A stretch of DNA of 13,673 bases from assembly GCA_900766165.1 (NCBI GenBank), contig CAAFUK010000045.1, positions 1 through 13,673 on the forward strand. Reading direction: 5' to 3'. The notes beneath the pieces were generated by a model. The model was not told the origin of the DNA, ran no database searches, and saw nothing but the letters and a program-made list of their open reading frames with translations. A program made the position numbers and the translations under genes. The number at the start of each line of letters is the position of its first letter. Position 1 is the stretch's first letter. This stretch comes from an uncultured Collinsella sp. (GTDB lineage Bacteria; Actinomycetota; Coriobacteriia; Coriobacteriales; Coriobacteriaceae). Below, in pieces: positions 1 through 7,379 of this stretch.

Positions 1-20
1 CGGTTCAACCAAACCCCCAC

Positions 21-52
21 AAAAAAAGCCCCCCCCAGCTATGGGGGCGGGG
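21..52 (-). terminator. Rho-independent terminator of aguA copy 1
   Basis: On the minus strand a C-rich arm (GCCCCC) pairs with a G-run (GGGGGG) across a short AGCT-containing loop and is followed by seven T residues. It lies about 45 bases after the agmatine deiminase stop codon, the right place and orientation to end that transcript. The stem is mostly a homopolymeric C/G pairing, so the exact register is uncertain. Confidence 0.7.
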
Positions 53-97
53 TGACTTTCGCGTGCGGACAATCAAGCACTGTTCACCATGGAACTG

Positions 98-1219
98 CTA
101 TTTACAGCGCGCCTTGGGCTGCTGCTGGGTGATGCAGTGGATGTTGCCGCCGCCGTAGATAACCTCGCGAGTCATGATACCGATGACTTCACGGTCCGGA
201 TAAGCAGCCTGGATATCCTTGAGCGCCTGGGCGTCATTGGGATCGCCGAACTGCGGTACAAGCACTGCGCCGTTGATGGGCAGGAAGTTGAGGTAGCTCG
301 GCTCGAAAGCATCCTCGGGGGTACGCGGCAGCACGCCCTCGACGGGGTCAATCGTGCTGGCCTCCTCCTCGGTCATATATACCGAGGTCGCAGGCATAAT
401 CACCTTGTGGATCTTGAGCTTGCGGCCACGGGCATCCGTCGTCTCGGAAAGCGTCTTATACGCCTCTTGGCACTCCTTGTAGAACTTATGGTTGGGATCA
501 TCGGTCCACATGCAGCAGACCTCGCCGGGCGCACTAAAGCATGCGACGTCGTCCACGTGCCCGTTGGTCTCAAACGGGTCGATGCCATCCTTGATCCAAA
601 TGACCTTCTCGATGCCCAGGTACTCGGCAAGCTTCTCCTCGATCTGCTCCTTGGTGTACTGGGGGTTGCGGTCCTCATTGAGCAGGCACATCTCGGTGGT
701 CACCACGGTGCCCTGGCCGTCGCAGTTAAACGAGCCACCCTCGAGGATATAATCCTCGGGACGATAGCGGTTAACCTGCTCGAGCTGTGCCACCTGCAGG
801 CCAATGGAAGCGTCCTTGTCCCACGGGAAATACAGGCCGTCAATGAAACCGCCGTAAGCATTAAAGTGGAAGTGCGAGAGTGCCACGTCCCCCTTGTCGT
901 TGACAAGAAACGCCGGGCCGGGGTCGCGAATCCAGCTGTCGTTGTACTCCATGTGGATAACGCGCACGTTCTCAACGCCGTCGAAGATCTCACACACCGC
1001 GGGGAAGTCTTCAGTGTTGACGCCCACAGTGATGGGCTGAAAACGTGCAAGGGTCTTAATAATCTCGGTAAAGACCTTTTGCGCCGGCTTGGCACCACAG
1101 CGCCACACATCCGAGCGATGCGGCCACAAAATCCAGGTGCGCTCCTGCTCTTCGTACTCGCCGGGCATGTAGAATCCGTCCTTCTTTGGCGTAGACTCGC
1201 TCTCGTAAATGGTCTTCAT
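98..1219 (-). CDS. aguA: Agmatine deiminase (agmatine iminohydrolase), copy 1
   Basis: Hydrolyses agmatine to N-carbamoylputrescine and ammonia in the cytoplasm; first step of the agmatine deiminase pathway. The 373-residue protein has the usual length and all family hallmarks of the guanidine-modifying fold: DSWIRD at 94-99 with the following GP at 101-102, the LEGGS loop with Glu160, NGHVDD with His221 and Asp223, and GGGNIHCITQQ with the nucleophile Cys362. The start is set by AGGAG seven bases upstream of ATG. It has its own terminator and diverges from a LuxR-type regulator, which is its likely controller (inference). The C-terminus reads QQQP where QQEP is common. No carbamoyltransferase or carbamate kinase gene follows, unlike the aguBDAC operons of lactic acid bacteria. 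A second, more divergent copy lies at 10683-11888. Confidence 0.95.
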   Translation of the reverse strand: MKTIYESESTPKKDGFYMPGEYEEQERTWILWPHRSDVWRCGAKPAQKVFTEIIKTLARFQPITVGVNTEDFPAVCEIFDGVENVRVIHMEYNDSWIRDPGPAFLVNDKGDVALSHFHFNAYGGFIDGLYFPWDKDASIGLQVAQLEQVNRYRPEDYILEGGSFNCDGQGTVVTTEMCLLNEDRNPQYTKEQIEEKLAEYLGIEKVIWIKDGIDPFETNGHVDDVACFSAPGEVCCMWTDDPNHKFYKECQEAYKTLSETTDARGRKLKIHKVIMPATSVYMTEEEASTIDPVEGVLPRTPEDAFEPSYLNFLPINGAVLVPQFGDPNDAQALKDIQAAYPDREVIGIMTREVIYGGGNIHCITQQQPKARCK

Positions 1220-1232
1220 TTCAAGCTCCTAA

Positions 1233-1280
1233 ATCTCGGTGCTTTTGCTTGACGAGACCATGATGCGGCCGCACCGAGAT
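1233..1280. repeat. Perfect 10-bp inverted repeat in aguA/regulator gap
   Basis: The arms ATCTCGGTGC (1233-1242) and GCACCGAGAT (1271-1280) are exact reverse complements separated by 28 bp. They sit in the intergenic space between the divergent aguA copy 1 and the LuxR-type regulator, immediately upstream of the aguA ribosome binding site. They could be half-sites for the adjacent regulator or form a leader hairpin on the aguA mRNA. No T-run follows, so this is not a simple terminator. Confidence 0.6.
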
Positions 1281-1397
1281 GTTCTCAATGGTCCCTCGAG
1301 CCCCTTTCAGCGACCGACGGTATACCATTCGCTGACCTAAAGTTCTATTCAGGCCGAGAACATGACATACTGGGTTCCACAATGGAAAGGATGCCCT

Positions 1398-2201
1398 ATG
1401 CCCCCATGCAATAATCAGCAGACTATTGAGTTGGACAGTACGACCTGGACTGCTCTCAACGAGCTCGCGCTTGCAATCCACGCATCACACGGTGTCGATA
1501 AGCTGCAAAAGGAGACCCTCGAGGGAACGACAGGGCTCGTGCCCCATCGGATCGCCATGTTCGACCTGATCGAGGCGGCGGGCAGTGATGCCCCACGCTA
1601 CGTCCACCCCGCAAGCAGCGGAATGGACGACCGCGCACTGAGCGACTACTACAACCGCTACGCCGCGATGGACTATACAACATGGAGCTTTGACTTACAT
1701 AAGGTCGGCGTCTACCGCGACCTCAACCTCGTCGACGTCGAGCGATGCGATGCCACGCCCATCTATCGCAAATGGATGGAACCGCAGGGCGTCTACTTTG
1801 GCTGTACGGCCACGCTCGCGCACAACGACAGCCCGCTAGGAAGCATCACCCTGTTTCGTGAACGCACGGCCGGAGACTTCACCGACACCGAGCTCGCAAT
1901 CCTGCTCGAAGTCGCTCGGCACGCGAGCCTCGCGCTCGCCAACCTCTATCCTCGGGGCATTAAACTCACCCAGACAGAAGACACAAACCAGCTAAATGCT
2001 TTCATTACAGAACACAATATCCAACCGCGCGAAGCCGAAGTCATGCGGCTCATGCTCGACGGCAAAACGAACAAACAGATGGCAAACGAGCTATTCATAA
2101 GCGAGTCAACCGTCAAGAAGCATGTCAACGCCATCTATCGCAAGCTCGGCGTCAGCAACCGCCTGGGCCTCATGACTGCCACGCAAAACATCCCGCGATA
2201 A
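1398..2201 (+). CDS. LuxR-family transcriptional regulator with GAF-like N-terminus
   Basis: A 267-residue cytoplasmic regulator. The last about 65 residues form a LuxR/GerE helix-turn-helix: QPREAEVMRLMLDGKTNKQM, then SESTVKKHVNAIYRKLGVSN, typical of the family. The N-terminal about 190 residues have no membrane segments and look like a GAF-type sensory domain, with the YYNRY...W pattern near 80-95 and ITLFRERTAGDFTDTE before the final helix. The ATG at 1398 is chosen because AAAGGA lies seven bases upstream; the in-frame ATG at 1362 has no such site. It is transcribed divergently from aguA copy 1, so regulation of agmatine deiminase is the natural guess (inference; the ligand cannot be read from sequence). 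LuxR-type AguR regulators of agmatine operons are known in streptococci, but those are membrane proteins, unlike this one. Confidence 0.88.
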   Translation: MPPCNNQQTIELDSTTWTALNELALAIHASHGVDKLQKETLEGTTGLVPHRIAMFDLIEAAGSDAPRYVHPASSGMDDRALSDYYNRYAAMDYTTWSFDLHKVGVYRDLNLVDVERCDATPIYRKWMEPQGVYFGCTATLAHNDSPLGSITLFRERTAGDFTDTELAILLEVARHASLALANLYPRGIKLTQTEDTNQLNAFITEHNIQPREAEVMRLMLDGKTNKQMANELFISESTVKKHVNAIYRKLGVSNRLGLMTATQNIPR

Positions 2202-2202
2202 A

Positions 2203-2240
2203 AAAGGGCGCCCTCCATGCAGAGAACGCCCTTTGATTTC
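2203..2240 (+). terminator. Terminator of the LuxR-type regulator
   Basis: AAAGGGCG (2203-2210) pairs with CGCCCTTT (2227-2234) immediately after the stop codon of the plus-strand regulator. The 3' end supplies only a short T stretch (CTTTGATTTC), so termination may be modest. Position and symmetry still support the call. Confidence 0.65.
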
Positions 2241-2272
2241 GCCATTTGAATTAGTGTCGGCTCTGGCTCAAA

Positions 2273-2490
2273 GAGTAGACAGGTTTATTTTGGCAGGTTT
2301 TATCTGGGCAAATGTCAGCCGCCGCGAGGGAGCTGCCTTCCCTCGCGGCGGTCTTCTAGCAGAAAAACCAAGTGAGTAGGCTTTTTGCAGGAGGTCAAGC
2401 ACGCCCCAAAACGCCACAGCTCTGACCTGCGGTTTTATTGATTATTTGTTGCGATGTGCTCGGCATATCCAAATAAGTCTACTCACTTGC
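2273..2490. repeat. Composite intergenic element of nested inverted repeats
   Basis: This is the non-coding stretch between the LuxR-type regulator and the DUF4143 ATPase. It contains a perfect 11-bp inverted repeat, CAAGTGAGTAG (2369-2379) against CTACTCACTTG (2479-2489). Nested inside it is GCAGGAGGTCA near 2387 against TGACCTGC near 2425, pairing with a 3-base bulge. The core GAGTAGAC/GAGTAGGC occurs three times (2273-2280, 2374-2381, and on the minus strand at 2478-2485). The pattern suggests a dispersed repeat or MITE-like element, or a structured RNA. The remainder up to 2573 shows no convincing gene, although the minus-strand reading frame across 2483-2573 has protein-like composition. 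Confidence 0.5.
2319..2351. repeat. 13-bp perfect hairpin, terminator-like
   Basis: CCGCCGCGAGGGA (2319-2331) and TCCCTCGCGGCGG (2339-2351) are exact reverse complements with a 7-base loop. The plus-strand 3' side continues TCTTCT, a weak T-rich tail; the minus-strand 3' side has none. It may be a leftover or bidirectional terminator, or part of the surrounding repeat element. Confidence 0.65.
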
Positions 2491-2573
2491 ATCTAAGACG
2501 CACCAGATAGGCAAAAACCGCCGCAAAAAGGGGGCCGGTTCCCTTCGCGGCAGCCGTTAATACGCCGAGCTTG

Positions 2574-3743
2574 TTATCGTAAAAGCCAATCACGCGCCGA
2601 AACCACACTACAGTCTTTCGACTCATACGTTGAGTCCACGCGGGCCACAACATAGCGCGCATCTTTTGCAATGTCGATCTCATCGCATACAGTCTGTAGA
2701 TGGCGGGCGTACTTATCGTGATACGTTCTGGATGATTTTATTTCGATAGCCTTGGGACTCCCTGAGTTTGTACAGTCGAGCAAATCGATTTCACGCTTGC
2801 TGTCGTCCCTATAGAAATACAGCTCGGGATTCTCGCCCACGTTGAGATGGCTCTTCGCCGTTTCGGAAACGATGAGGTTTTCGAAAACGGCCCCCAGATA
2901 AGGGCTCTCCAATAGTTGCTCCAGTGATCCAATTTTGAGCAAGTAGCAGAGCAGCCCCGTGTCGTAAAAATAGAGCTTGGGCGTTTTAGTTAGACGCTTC
3001 TTGGCATTTGCATAATAGGGCTGCAGCGAAAACGTCAGGTAGCTCTGCTCCAGAATGGACAACCAGCTTTTAATGGTCGATACGCTCACGCCCGTATCTC
3101 GAGAAAGCGAGGATATATTGATGAGGGCACCGACGCTCTGAGCAATTATGGACAGAAACTTATGAAACTCCGCCTTATTGCGCACATCAAGCAAGCCCAC
3201 AACATCGCGCTCAACATAGGTATCGATATAGCTGGGAAAATAAACCGAGGACGGCATTCCGGCGGAACGCAGGCGAGGGTATCCCCCTTCGAGCGCGAAC
3301 AAATCCACTTCCAGCTGCCCCTGCTGGCCCCTCTCCGCTTCTCGAAACGATAATGGCAGCAATTTTAAGATCCCGACTCGCCCGGCAAGAGACTGCCCGA
3401 TGCTTTTCATCATCAAAAAGTTTTGCGAGCCTGTAAGGATGTATTGACCGGCGTCTCCCCGCTCATCCGAAACAACCTGGATCATTGAAAACAAATCCGG
3501 GGCGTATTGCGCCTCATCGATGATGAGTCCGCCCTTTCGGTTGCGGATAAAACTCACCGGATCCTCCAAGGCCGCGCGCCTCGTTTGAGGGTCCTCAAGC
3601 GTGACGTAGGAATAGTCGGGAAAGGCATGCCGAACCAGCGTAGACTTACCACTCTGCCTAGGCCCTGTCAACGACACAACAGGAAACCAGCCTGCCATGC
3701 GAATGAGCAACTCATGCAAATCCCTGTTAATGAACTCAGCCAT
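2574..3743 (-). CDS. AAA+ ATPase, ATP-binding/DUF4143 family
   Basis: A 389-residue protein of the common but poorly understood AAA/DUF4143 family. It has a Walker A motif GPRQSGKST at 27-35, Walker B with LIIDEAQ near 73-79, and a sensor-like LTGSQ at 103-107. A winged-helix-like middle follows, then a C-terminal DUF4143 region ending in REIDLLD...AIEIKSS, which resembles a PD-(D/E)XK nuclease-type core. The ATG at 3743 is preferred: AAGGGG lies upstream at good spacing and the protein then begins with INRDL at the usual place. In-frame ATGs at 3788 and 3818 would extend translation through iterons. The molecular function of the family is not established. Members are often found as solitary, strain-variable genes, and this one sits between unrelated operons beside a repeat-rich stretch, suggesting acquisition (inference). 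Confidence 0.88.
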   Translation of the reverse strand: MAEFINRDLHELLIRMAGWFPVVSLTGPRQSGKSTLVRHAFPDYSYVTLEDPQTRRAALEDPVSFIRNRKGGLIIDEAQYAPDLFSMIQVVSDERGDAGQYILTGSQNFLMMKSIGQSLAGRVGILKLLPLSFREAERGQQGQLEVDLFALEGGYPRLRSAGMPSSVYFPSYIDTYVERDVVGLLDVRNKAEFHKFLSIIAQSVGALINISSLSRDTGVSVSTIKSWLSILEQSYLTFSLQPYYANAKKRLTKTPKLYFYDTGLLCYLLKIGSLEQLLESPYLGAVFENLIVSETAKSHLNVGENPELYFYRDDSKREIDLLDCTNSGSPKAIEIKSSRTYHDKYARHLQTVCDEIDIAKDARYVVARVDSTYESKDCSVVSARDWLLR

Positions 3744-3768
3744 ATCAACGCCCCTTATTACGCTGTTA

Positions 3769-3837
3769 CCATAATCGAATAGTTTCATTCTCCATAATCT
3801 TATAGTAGCGTTTACCATAATCTTATAGTAACCCAGT
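3769..3837. repeat. Three 23-bp tandem iterons upstream of the DUF4143 gene
   Basis: CCATAATCTTATAGTA occurs exactly at 3792-3807 and 3815-3830. A third, diverged copy, CCATAATCGAATAGTT, starts at 3769. All three are spaced by exactly 23 bp, about two helical turns. They cover the region just upstream of the chosen start of the DUF4143 ATPase and probably overlap its promoter, so they may be operator sites. The sequence is markedly more AT-rich than the flanking genes. Confidence 0.8.
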
Positions 3838-3874
3838 TCAAAAGCATTATTTATAGAGCCGAAATCTCAGACCC

Positions 3875-3922
3875 TAAATAACAAAAGCCACCACAATGGG
3901 GGCTGTCCCCATTGTGGTGGCT
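3875..3922 (-). terminator. Strong rho-independent terminator after the MATE gene
   Basis: A perfect 16-bp stem, AGCCACCACAATGGGG (3886-3901) with CCCCATTGTGGTGGCT (3907-3922), closes a 5-base loop. On the minus strand it is followed by TTTTGTTATTT. It lies 50 bases past the MATE stop codon and ends the regulator/amidohydrolase/MATE cluster. It also insulates that cluster from the DUF4143 gene. Confidence 0.92.
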
Positions 3923-3971
3923 TGCAGGCGAGTTAACTTGTTCGACTATCGTACGCCAGCCATGTCCGAGC

Positions 3972-5348
3972 CTAGAGCGTGGCAAGGCGCTTGGACTCGT
4001 GCGCGGCGAGCGCAATGGAGATGATGCCAGTAATGGCATCGGCCACCACCAGGGCGATCCACACGCCCTCGACACCCATCATGTTGCCGAGGAGGTACAT
4101 AAGCGGCACCGAGCAGATCACATAGCGAAGCAGGCCCGTAAACGTGGCGACACCCACCTTCTCGACCGCCTGGAAATACATCGACATGGTCATGGCAAGA
4201 TAGCCCAGGGCAACAGCCAGGATGACAGTACGCGTGGCGTTGGCGGCAACCTCAACGAGCGCAGGATCGCTGCCGGCAAAGAAGGCGCACACCGGGGTGG
4301 CGGCAAGCCAGAGCGCGACGGTGACCAGCGCCAGCGTCACAACCTGGTACTTAAGCGTGCAGGAGAGCGTCTCCTTAAGGCGTGCCCAAGCCTTTGCGCC
4401 GGCGTTGAAGGCAGCGATGGGCTGCAGACCGTAGGAGAAGCACTGGGCAACCATCATGGTAATGTAGAGGATGTAGCCGTTGATCACGCCAAAGGCTGCG
4501 ATGTAGAGCGAGCCCATGTCGCCGCCGAGCGAACCCAAAAGCGAGTTGGCAACGGTATTAAAGATAAAGGTCGCACCCTGGACCAGGAAGAACGGGAAGC
4601 CGATCTTGAAGATCTGGCCGCAGATGGCGAGGTCGAGCTTAAGGTCGGCCAAGCTAATCTGGAGCTGGGACTTTTTGCCCCCGATGAACCAGAAGATACC
4701 GATGGCCCAGATACCGATGGAAAGCCCGTAGCACACGCCGGCGCCCATAACGCCAAACTTGAGCACAAACGTGGAAAGCGCGAGCCAACAGATGGCGACG
4801 ATGGCCGAAACGGTCATGAGGTTGGCCTGGATCTGAACCTTCTCGTCCACACGCATCACAGCGGTGATCATCTGGCCAATGACCGTGAGCGGCAGCAGCA
4901 CGGCGAAGGTGCGCACGCCGGCAACGGTATCGGCCATGATGTCGGGCGTGGCGCCAAAGAATGTGCAGATGGGCTCGGTAAACACTGCCATCACCACAGC
5001 AAGCAGCACACTCACGATCGTGGTGAGCCAAAAGCCCTGGCTAAAAGCCTTGCTTGCGCCCTTGATGTCGCCGGCACCCAAAAGGTTGCCCACCACGGCG
5101 GGCACGCCGGTGCCAAACAGGTTGCCAAAGGCCAGGTTGATGTACTCGACCGACATAATGATCGAGACACAGGCAAGGCCGTGGGCACCTAGGCCCCAAC
5201 CCATCACGAGGCCCTCAAGGACCACCATGATGATCTGGGCGAGCATGCCCTGGCCGGTGACGATGGTGTACTTACGCACCAGACCGGGAATCGGTTGGGA
5301 GGCGAGCTCGCGCTCCTCCTCCACGGCAGCGGTTACTTCTTCTGCCAT
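3972..5348 (-). CDS. MATE family multidrug/small-molecule efflux transporter
   Basis: A 458-residue integral membrane protein with about twelve hydrophobic segments in the two-lobe MATE arrangement. MATE proteins export organic cations or drugs by sodium or proton antiport across the cytoplasmic membrane. Seen here: a short hydrophilic N-terminus, GLVRKYTIVTGQGMLAQ at the first helix, the loop GNLFGTGVPAVVGNLLGAGD before helix 3, and the C-lobe counterpart GLQPIAAFNAGAKAWARLKE. These conserved loop patterns and the length fit the family. ATG at 5348 has AGGGGAG five to six bases upstream; a longer in-frame start at 5426 lacks one. It follows the amidohydrolase by 87 bp in the same direction, so it is probably co-transcribed and may export that enzyme's substrate or product (inference). 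The substrate is unknown. Confidence 0.93.
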   Translation of the reverse strand: MAEEVTAAVEEERELASQPIPGLVRKYTIVTGQGMLAQIIMVVLEGLVMGWGLGAHGLACVSIIMSVEYINLAFGNLFGTGVPAVVGNLLGAGDIKGASKAFSQGFWLTTIVSVLLAVVMAVFTEPICTFFGATPDIMADTVAGVRTFAVLLPLTVIGQMITAVMRVDEKVQIQANLMTVSAIVAICWLALSTFVLKFGVMGAGVCYGLSIGIWAIGIFWFIGGKKSQLQISLADLKLDLAICGQIFKIGFPFFLVQGATFIFNTVANSLLGSLGGDMGSLYIAAFGVINGYILYITMMVAQCFSYGLQPIAAFNAGAKAWARLKETLSCTLKYQVVTLALVTVALWLAATPVCAFFAGSDPALVEVAANATRTVILAVALGYLAMTMSMYFQAVEKVGVATFTGLLRYVICSVPLMYLLGNMMGVEGVWIALVVADAITGIISIALAAHESKRLATL

Positions 5349-5391
5349 TGTTCTCCCCTTTCCTTGAGAGAGTAGTGCTGAATGGATGTCA

Positions 5392-5419
5392 GGCGGCTGA
5401 CAACTGGCACCAAGCCGCC
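5392..5419 (-). other. Intercistronic hairpin between amidohydrolase and MATE
   Basis: GGCGGCT (5392-5398) pairs with AGCCGCC (5413-5419) around a 14-base loop, in the 87-bp gap between two same-direction genes. There is no T-run, so it is more likely an mRNA processing or stability hairpin than a terminator. It could set different levels of the two products. Confidence 0.4.
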
Positions 5420-5435
5420 CAATCAAACGATGGCG

Positions 5436-7064
5436 CTATGCCTCAAAGACCACCTTGCCGGCGATCATCGTGAGGGCTGCGGTAGCCTCGAGCACCTCGG
5501 CCGGCTCGCAATCAAAGAGATTGCGGTCGAGCACGCAGATATCTGCCTGTTTGCCGCACGCGAGCGTGCCGATGCGGTCCTCGGCATGCATGGCGTAGGC
5601 GCTGCCATAGGTGTAGGCGCGCAGAGCCTCGGCCATGGTAATGCGCTCCTGGGGGAACCAGCCCTCAGGGTTGGAACCGTCCTCGAGCATGCGGAAGACC
5701 GCGCCGTACACCTCCTCCATGGGCTCCAAGCCCACAACGGGGAAGTCACTGCCCAGGTGCACCACGGCTCCGCTGGCAAGCAGGCTATGCAGGGGCCACG
5801 AAAGCGCGGCACGCTCGGGACCCACGGCTTCGTCCTTGGCAAGGTCAGCCATATCGAGCAGCATGTGCCACGGCTGCATGCCGGGGCAGACGCCGAGCTC
5901 GGCATAACGCGGCATATCCTCGGGTTGAACCGTCTCGTTGTGCTCCATGGAGTGGCGACAATCCCGCTTGCCATGCAAGCGCTCGCCCTCCTCAAAGCAA
6001 TCGAGCACAAAACGCACCGAGCGATCGCCGATTGCATGGATGCGCGTGTCAACGCCCCATTCCTGCGCCCTCAGGATGGCAGCACGGATGCGCTCCGGCT
6101 CCTCCGCGGGCTCACCACAGGTGTCGGGTGCGTTGCTATAGGGTTCAAGCATCCAGGCGGTATGGTCGGAGCACACACCATCAAGGAACTGCTTAAAGCC
6201 GTGCCACTCCACCTGCGTACCCGGGAAGGCGTATTTCTCCTTGATCTGCTCGAGTGTCAAGGACTCGTTTTCGAACAGGTCGGTGTACAGGAACACGCGC
6301 AGCGGCAAGTCGCCCTTGGCATTAAGACCTGCCAACACCGCATACGGGTTTTCCATGCTCACAAACGTAGGATTGACCATGCCGACCGTAGTGATTCCCA
6401 GGGCATTGGCGCGCCGGGCGGTTTTTGCAAACGACGCGTCAACAACCTCGGGCGCTGGGTCGTAGACCTCGTCCATAAAGAAGGCGCCGGCGTTGTTGGA
6501 AAACACGCCCGTCAGATTGCCGTCGGCATCCTTAAGGATCTTGCCGCCTGCGGGATCGGGCGTCTGCGAAGTTACTCCCACCTTGTTGATGGCGCAGGTA
6601 TTGGCACTAAAGGTATGCAAGTCAACCTGCTGCAGAAATACCGGGCGGTCGGAGATGTACTCATCGATCATCGCGGCCGTGGGCATCTCGGGGACATCCC
6701 ACTGGAACTGGATAATCTGGCAGCCCAGAATCCACTCGTTATCGGGATGGTCGGCCGCAAACGCCACGACACGTTCCATAGCCATCTCAAAACTGGTGCA
6801 GTCGATGAGGTTGACGGCAAAATCGGGGTCGGTCATAAACGCGCCCTGGGCAAAATGCGTGTGCGAGTCGATCAGGCCGGGCATGACGAGCTGGTCGCCA
6901 AAGTCGCGCACCTCGGTATCGGGACCGATAAACGGTGCCAGGTGAGCATCGTCACCGCAGGCAACGATTTTATCGCCCCGCACGGCAACGCCGCCCTTAA
7001 ACGGCTCGAGCCCATCGCCGGTAAAGACGGCGTCGCTCTTGATAACTACATCAGCCTTGTCCAT
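5436..7064 (-). CDS. YtcJ-like metal-dependent amidohydrolase (amidohydrolase 3 family)
   Basis: A 542-residue cytoplasmic metallohydrolase of the YtcJ/N-substituted formamide deformylase type. It has the metal-binding DSHTHF (His68 and His70) after MPGL, the central WHGFKQFLDGVCSDHTAW segment with the Lys position of the family, IHAIGDRS, HSMEHN and LGSDFPVVGLEPM, in the usual order. The C-terminal small beta-domain returns with GKQADICVLDRN. No signal peptide is visible. ATG at 7064 is chosen because GAGGAGG lies five bases upstream; an in-frame ATG at 7094 lacks a site. Family members act on varied amides, carbamates or formamides, so the substrate cannot be named. The 5' leader of about 315 bases is full of hairpins. 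Upstream is a membrane LuxR-type regulator and downstream a MATE exporter, suggesting a sense, hydrolyse and export unit (inference). Confidence 0.92.
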   Translation of the reverse strand: MDKADVVIKSDAVFTGDGLEPFKGGVAVRGDKIVACGDDAHLAPFIGPDTEVRDFGDQLVMPGLIDSHTHFAQGAFMTDPDFAVNLIDCTSFEMAMERVVAFAADHPDNEWILGCQIIQFQWDVPEMPTAAMIDEYISDRPVFLQQVDLHTFSANTCAINKVGVTSQTPDPAGGKILKDADGNLTGVFSNNAGAFFMDEVYDPAPEVVDASFAKTARRANALGITTVGMVNPTFVSMENPYAVLAGLNAKGDLPLRVFLYTDLFENESLTLEQIKEKYAFPGTQVEWHGFKQFLDGVCSDHTAWMLEPYSNAPDTCGEPAEEPERIRAAILRAQEWGVDTRIHAIGDRSVRFVLDCFEEGERLHGKRDCRHSMEHNETVQPEDMPRYAELGVCPGMQPWHMLLDMADLAKDEAVGPERAALSWPLHSLLASGAVVHLGSDFPVVGLEPMEEVYGAVFRMLEDGSNPEGWFPQERITMAEALRAYTYGSAYAMHAEDRIGTLACGKQADICVLDRNLFDCEPAEVLEATAALTMIAGKVVFEA

Positions 7065-7093
7065 GTGAGCCTCCTCAGGCATCTTTGGTTGCA

Positions 7094-7198
7094 ACGCGGA
7101 CGCACCGCCCGCGTGGGCACTCGGTTGGGAGCGTAGCGCTCCCGCATCGGCGCGTGCCTACAAGCCGTGCTCGGACGTCTGTCCCACGTCCGCGGCTT
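7094..7198 (-). other. Structured 5' leader of the amidohydrolase gene
   Basis: Three hairpins follow one another just upstream of the amidohydrolase ribosome binding site. AAGCCG+CGGACGT (7162-7167, 7172-7178) pairs with ACGTCCG+CGGCTT (7186-7198), a 13-bp stem with one 4-base bulge. GGGAGCG (7127-7133) pairs with CGCTCCC (7137-7143) over a 3-base loop. ACGCGG at 7094-7099 pairs with CCGCGT near 7108-7113. None ends in a T-run. This may be a regulatory RNA leader of unrecognised type. Confidence 0.5.
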
Positions 7199-7267
7199 CG
7201 CGCTACACCCATTGATACACAGGGGCAAATCCGTGCCAAGGCCAGGGACCGCAAACGGTCAGTTTAA

Positions 7268-7297
7268 GCAGGTTTACACGCTTTACCTGCAGGTTTA
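7268..7297. promoter_or_regulatory. GCAGGTTTA repeats, possible operator upstream of amidohydrolase
   Basis: GCAGGTTTA occurs at 7268-7276 and 7289-7297, exactly 21 bp (two helical turns) apart. Between them TTTACCTGC gives an inverted copy, and the 10-bp palindrome ACCTGCAGGT spans 7285-7294. The site lies between the end of the membrane LuxR-type gene and the amidohydrolase leader. It is a plausible binding site for that regulator (inference). No convincing -35/-10 pair could be assigned here. Confidence 0.45.
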
Positions 7298-7379
7298 TTG
7301 TCTGAGATTATTACCGCTTCATTACGCCCAACGGTGTGGCCGCCCACACAGCAAGACCCGCATGCGAGGAAGAATGAGG

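Noticed and set aside
89..1252. Long plus-strand open frame opposite agmatine deiminase copy 1 (and similar long antisense frames at 3912-5192, 5382-7136, 10662-11402 and 12138-12632)
   Set aside because: They are mirror frames of GC-rich genes, with low-complexity or His/Gly/Arg-rich products, no ribosome binding site and no family motifs, while the opposite strand carries clear conserved proteins.
2483..2683. 66-codon minus-strand frame overlapping the end of the DUF4143 gene
   Set aside because: Most overlaps the ATPase in another frame and no ribosome binding site is apparent; its downstream part is protein-like but better treated as part of the repeat-like intergenic element.
3744..3818. 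Upstream in-frame starts of the DUF4143 ATPase at 3788 and 3818
   Set aside because: The GGAGA before 3788 is too close to the ATG, 3818 has no ribosome binding site, and both would translate through the iterons; ATG 3743 has a well-placed site and gives the family's normal N-terminus.
5436..7064. Amidohydrolase as the missing N-carbamoylputrescine amidase
   Set aside because: That enzyme belongs to the nitrilase family with a Glu-Lys-Cys triad, while this protein is a metal-dependent YtcJ-like hydrolase; no sequence evidence links it to agmatine.
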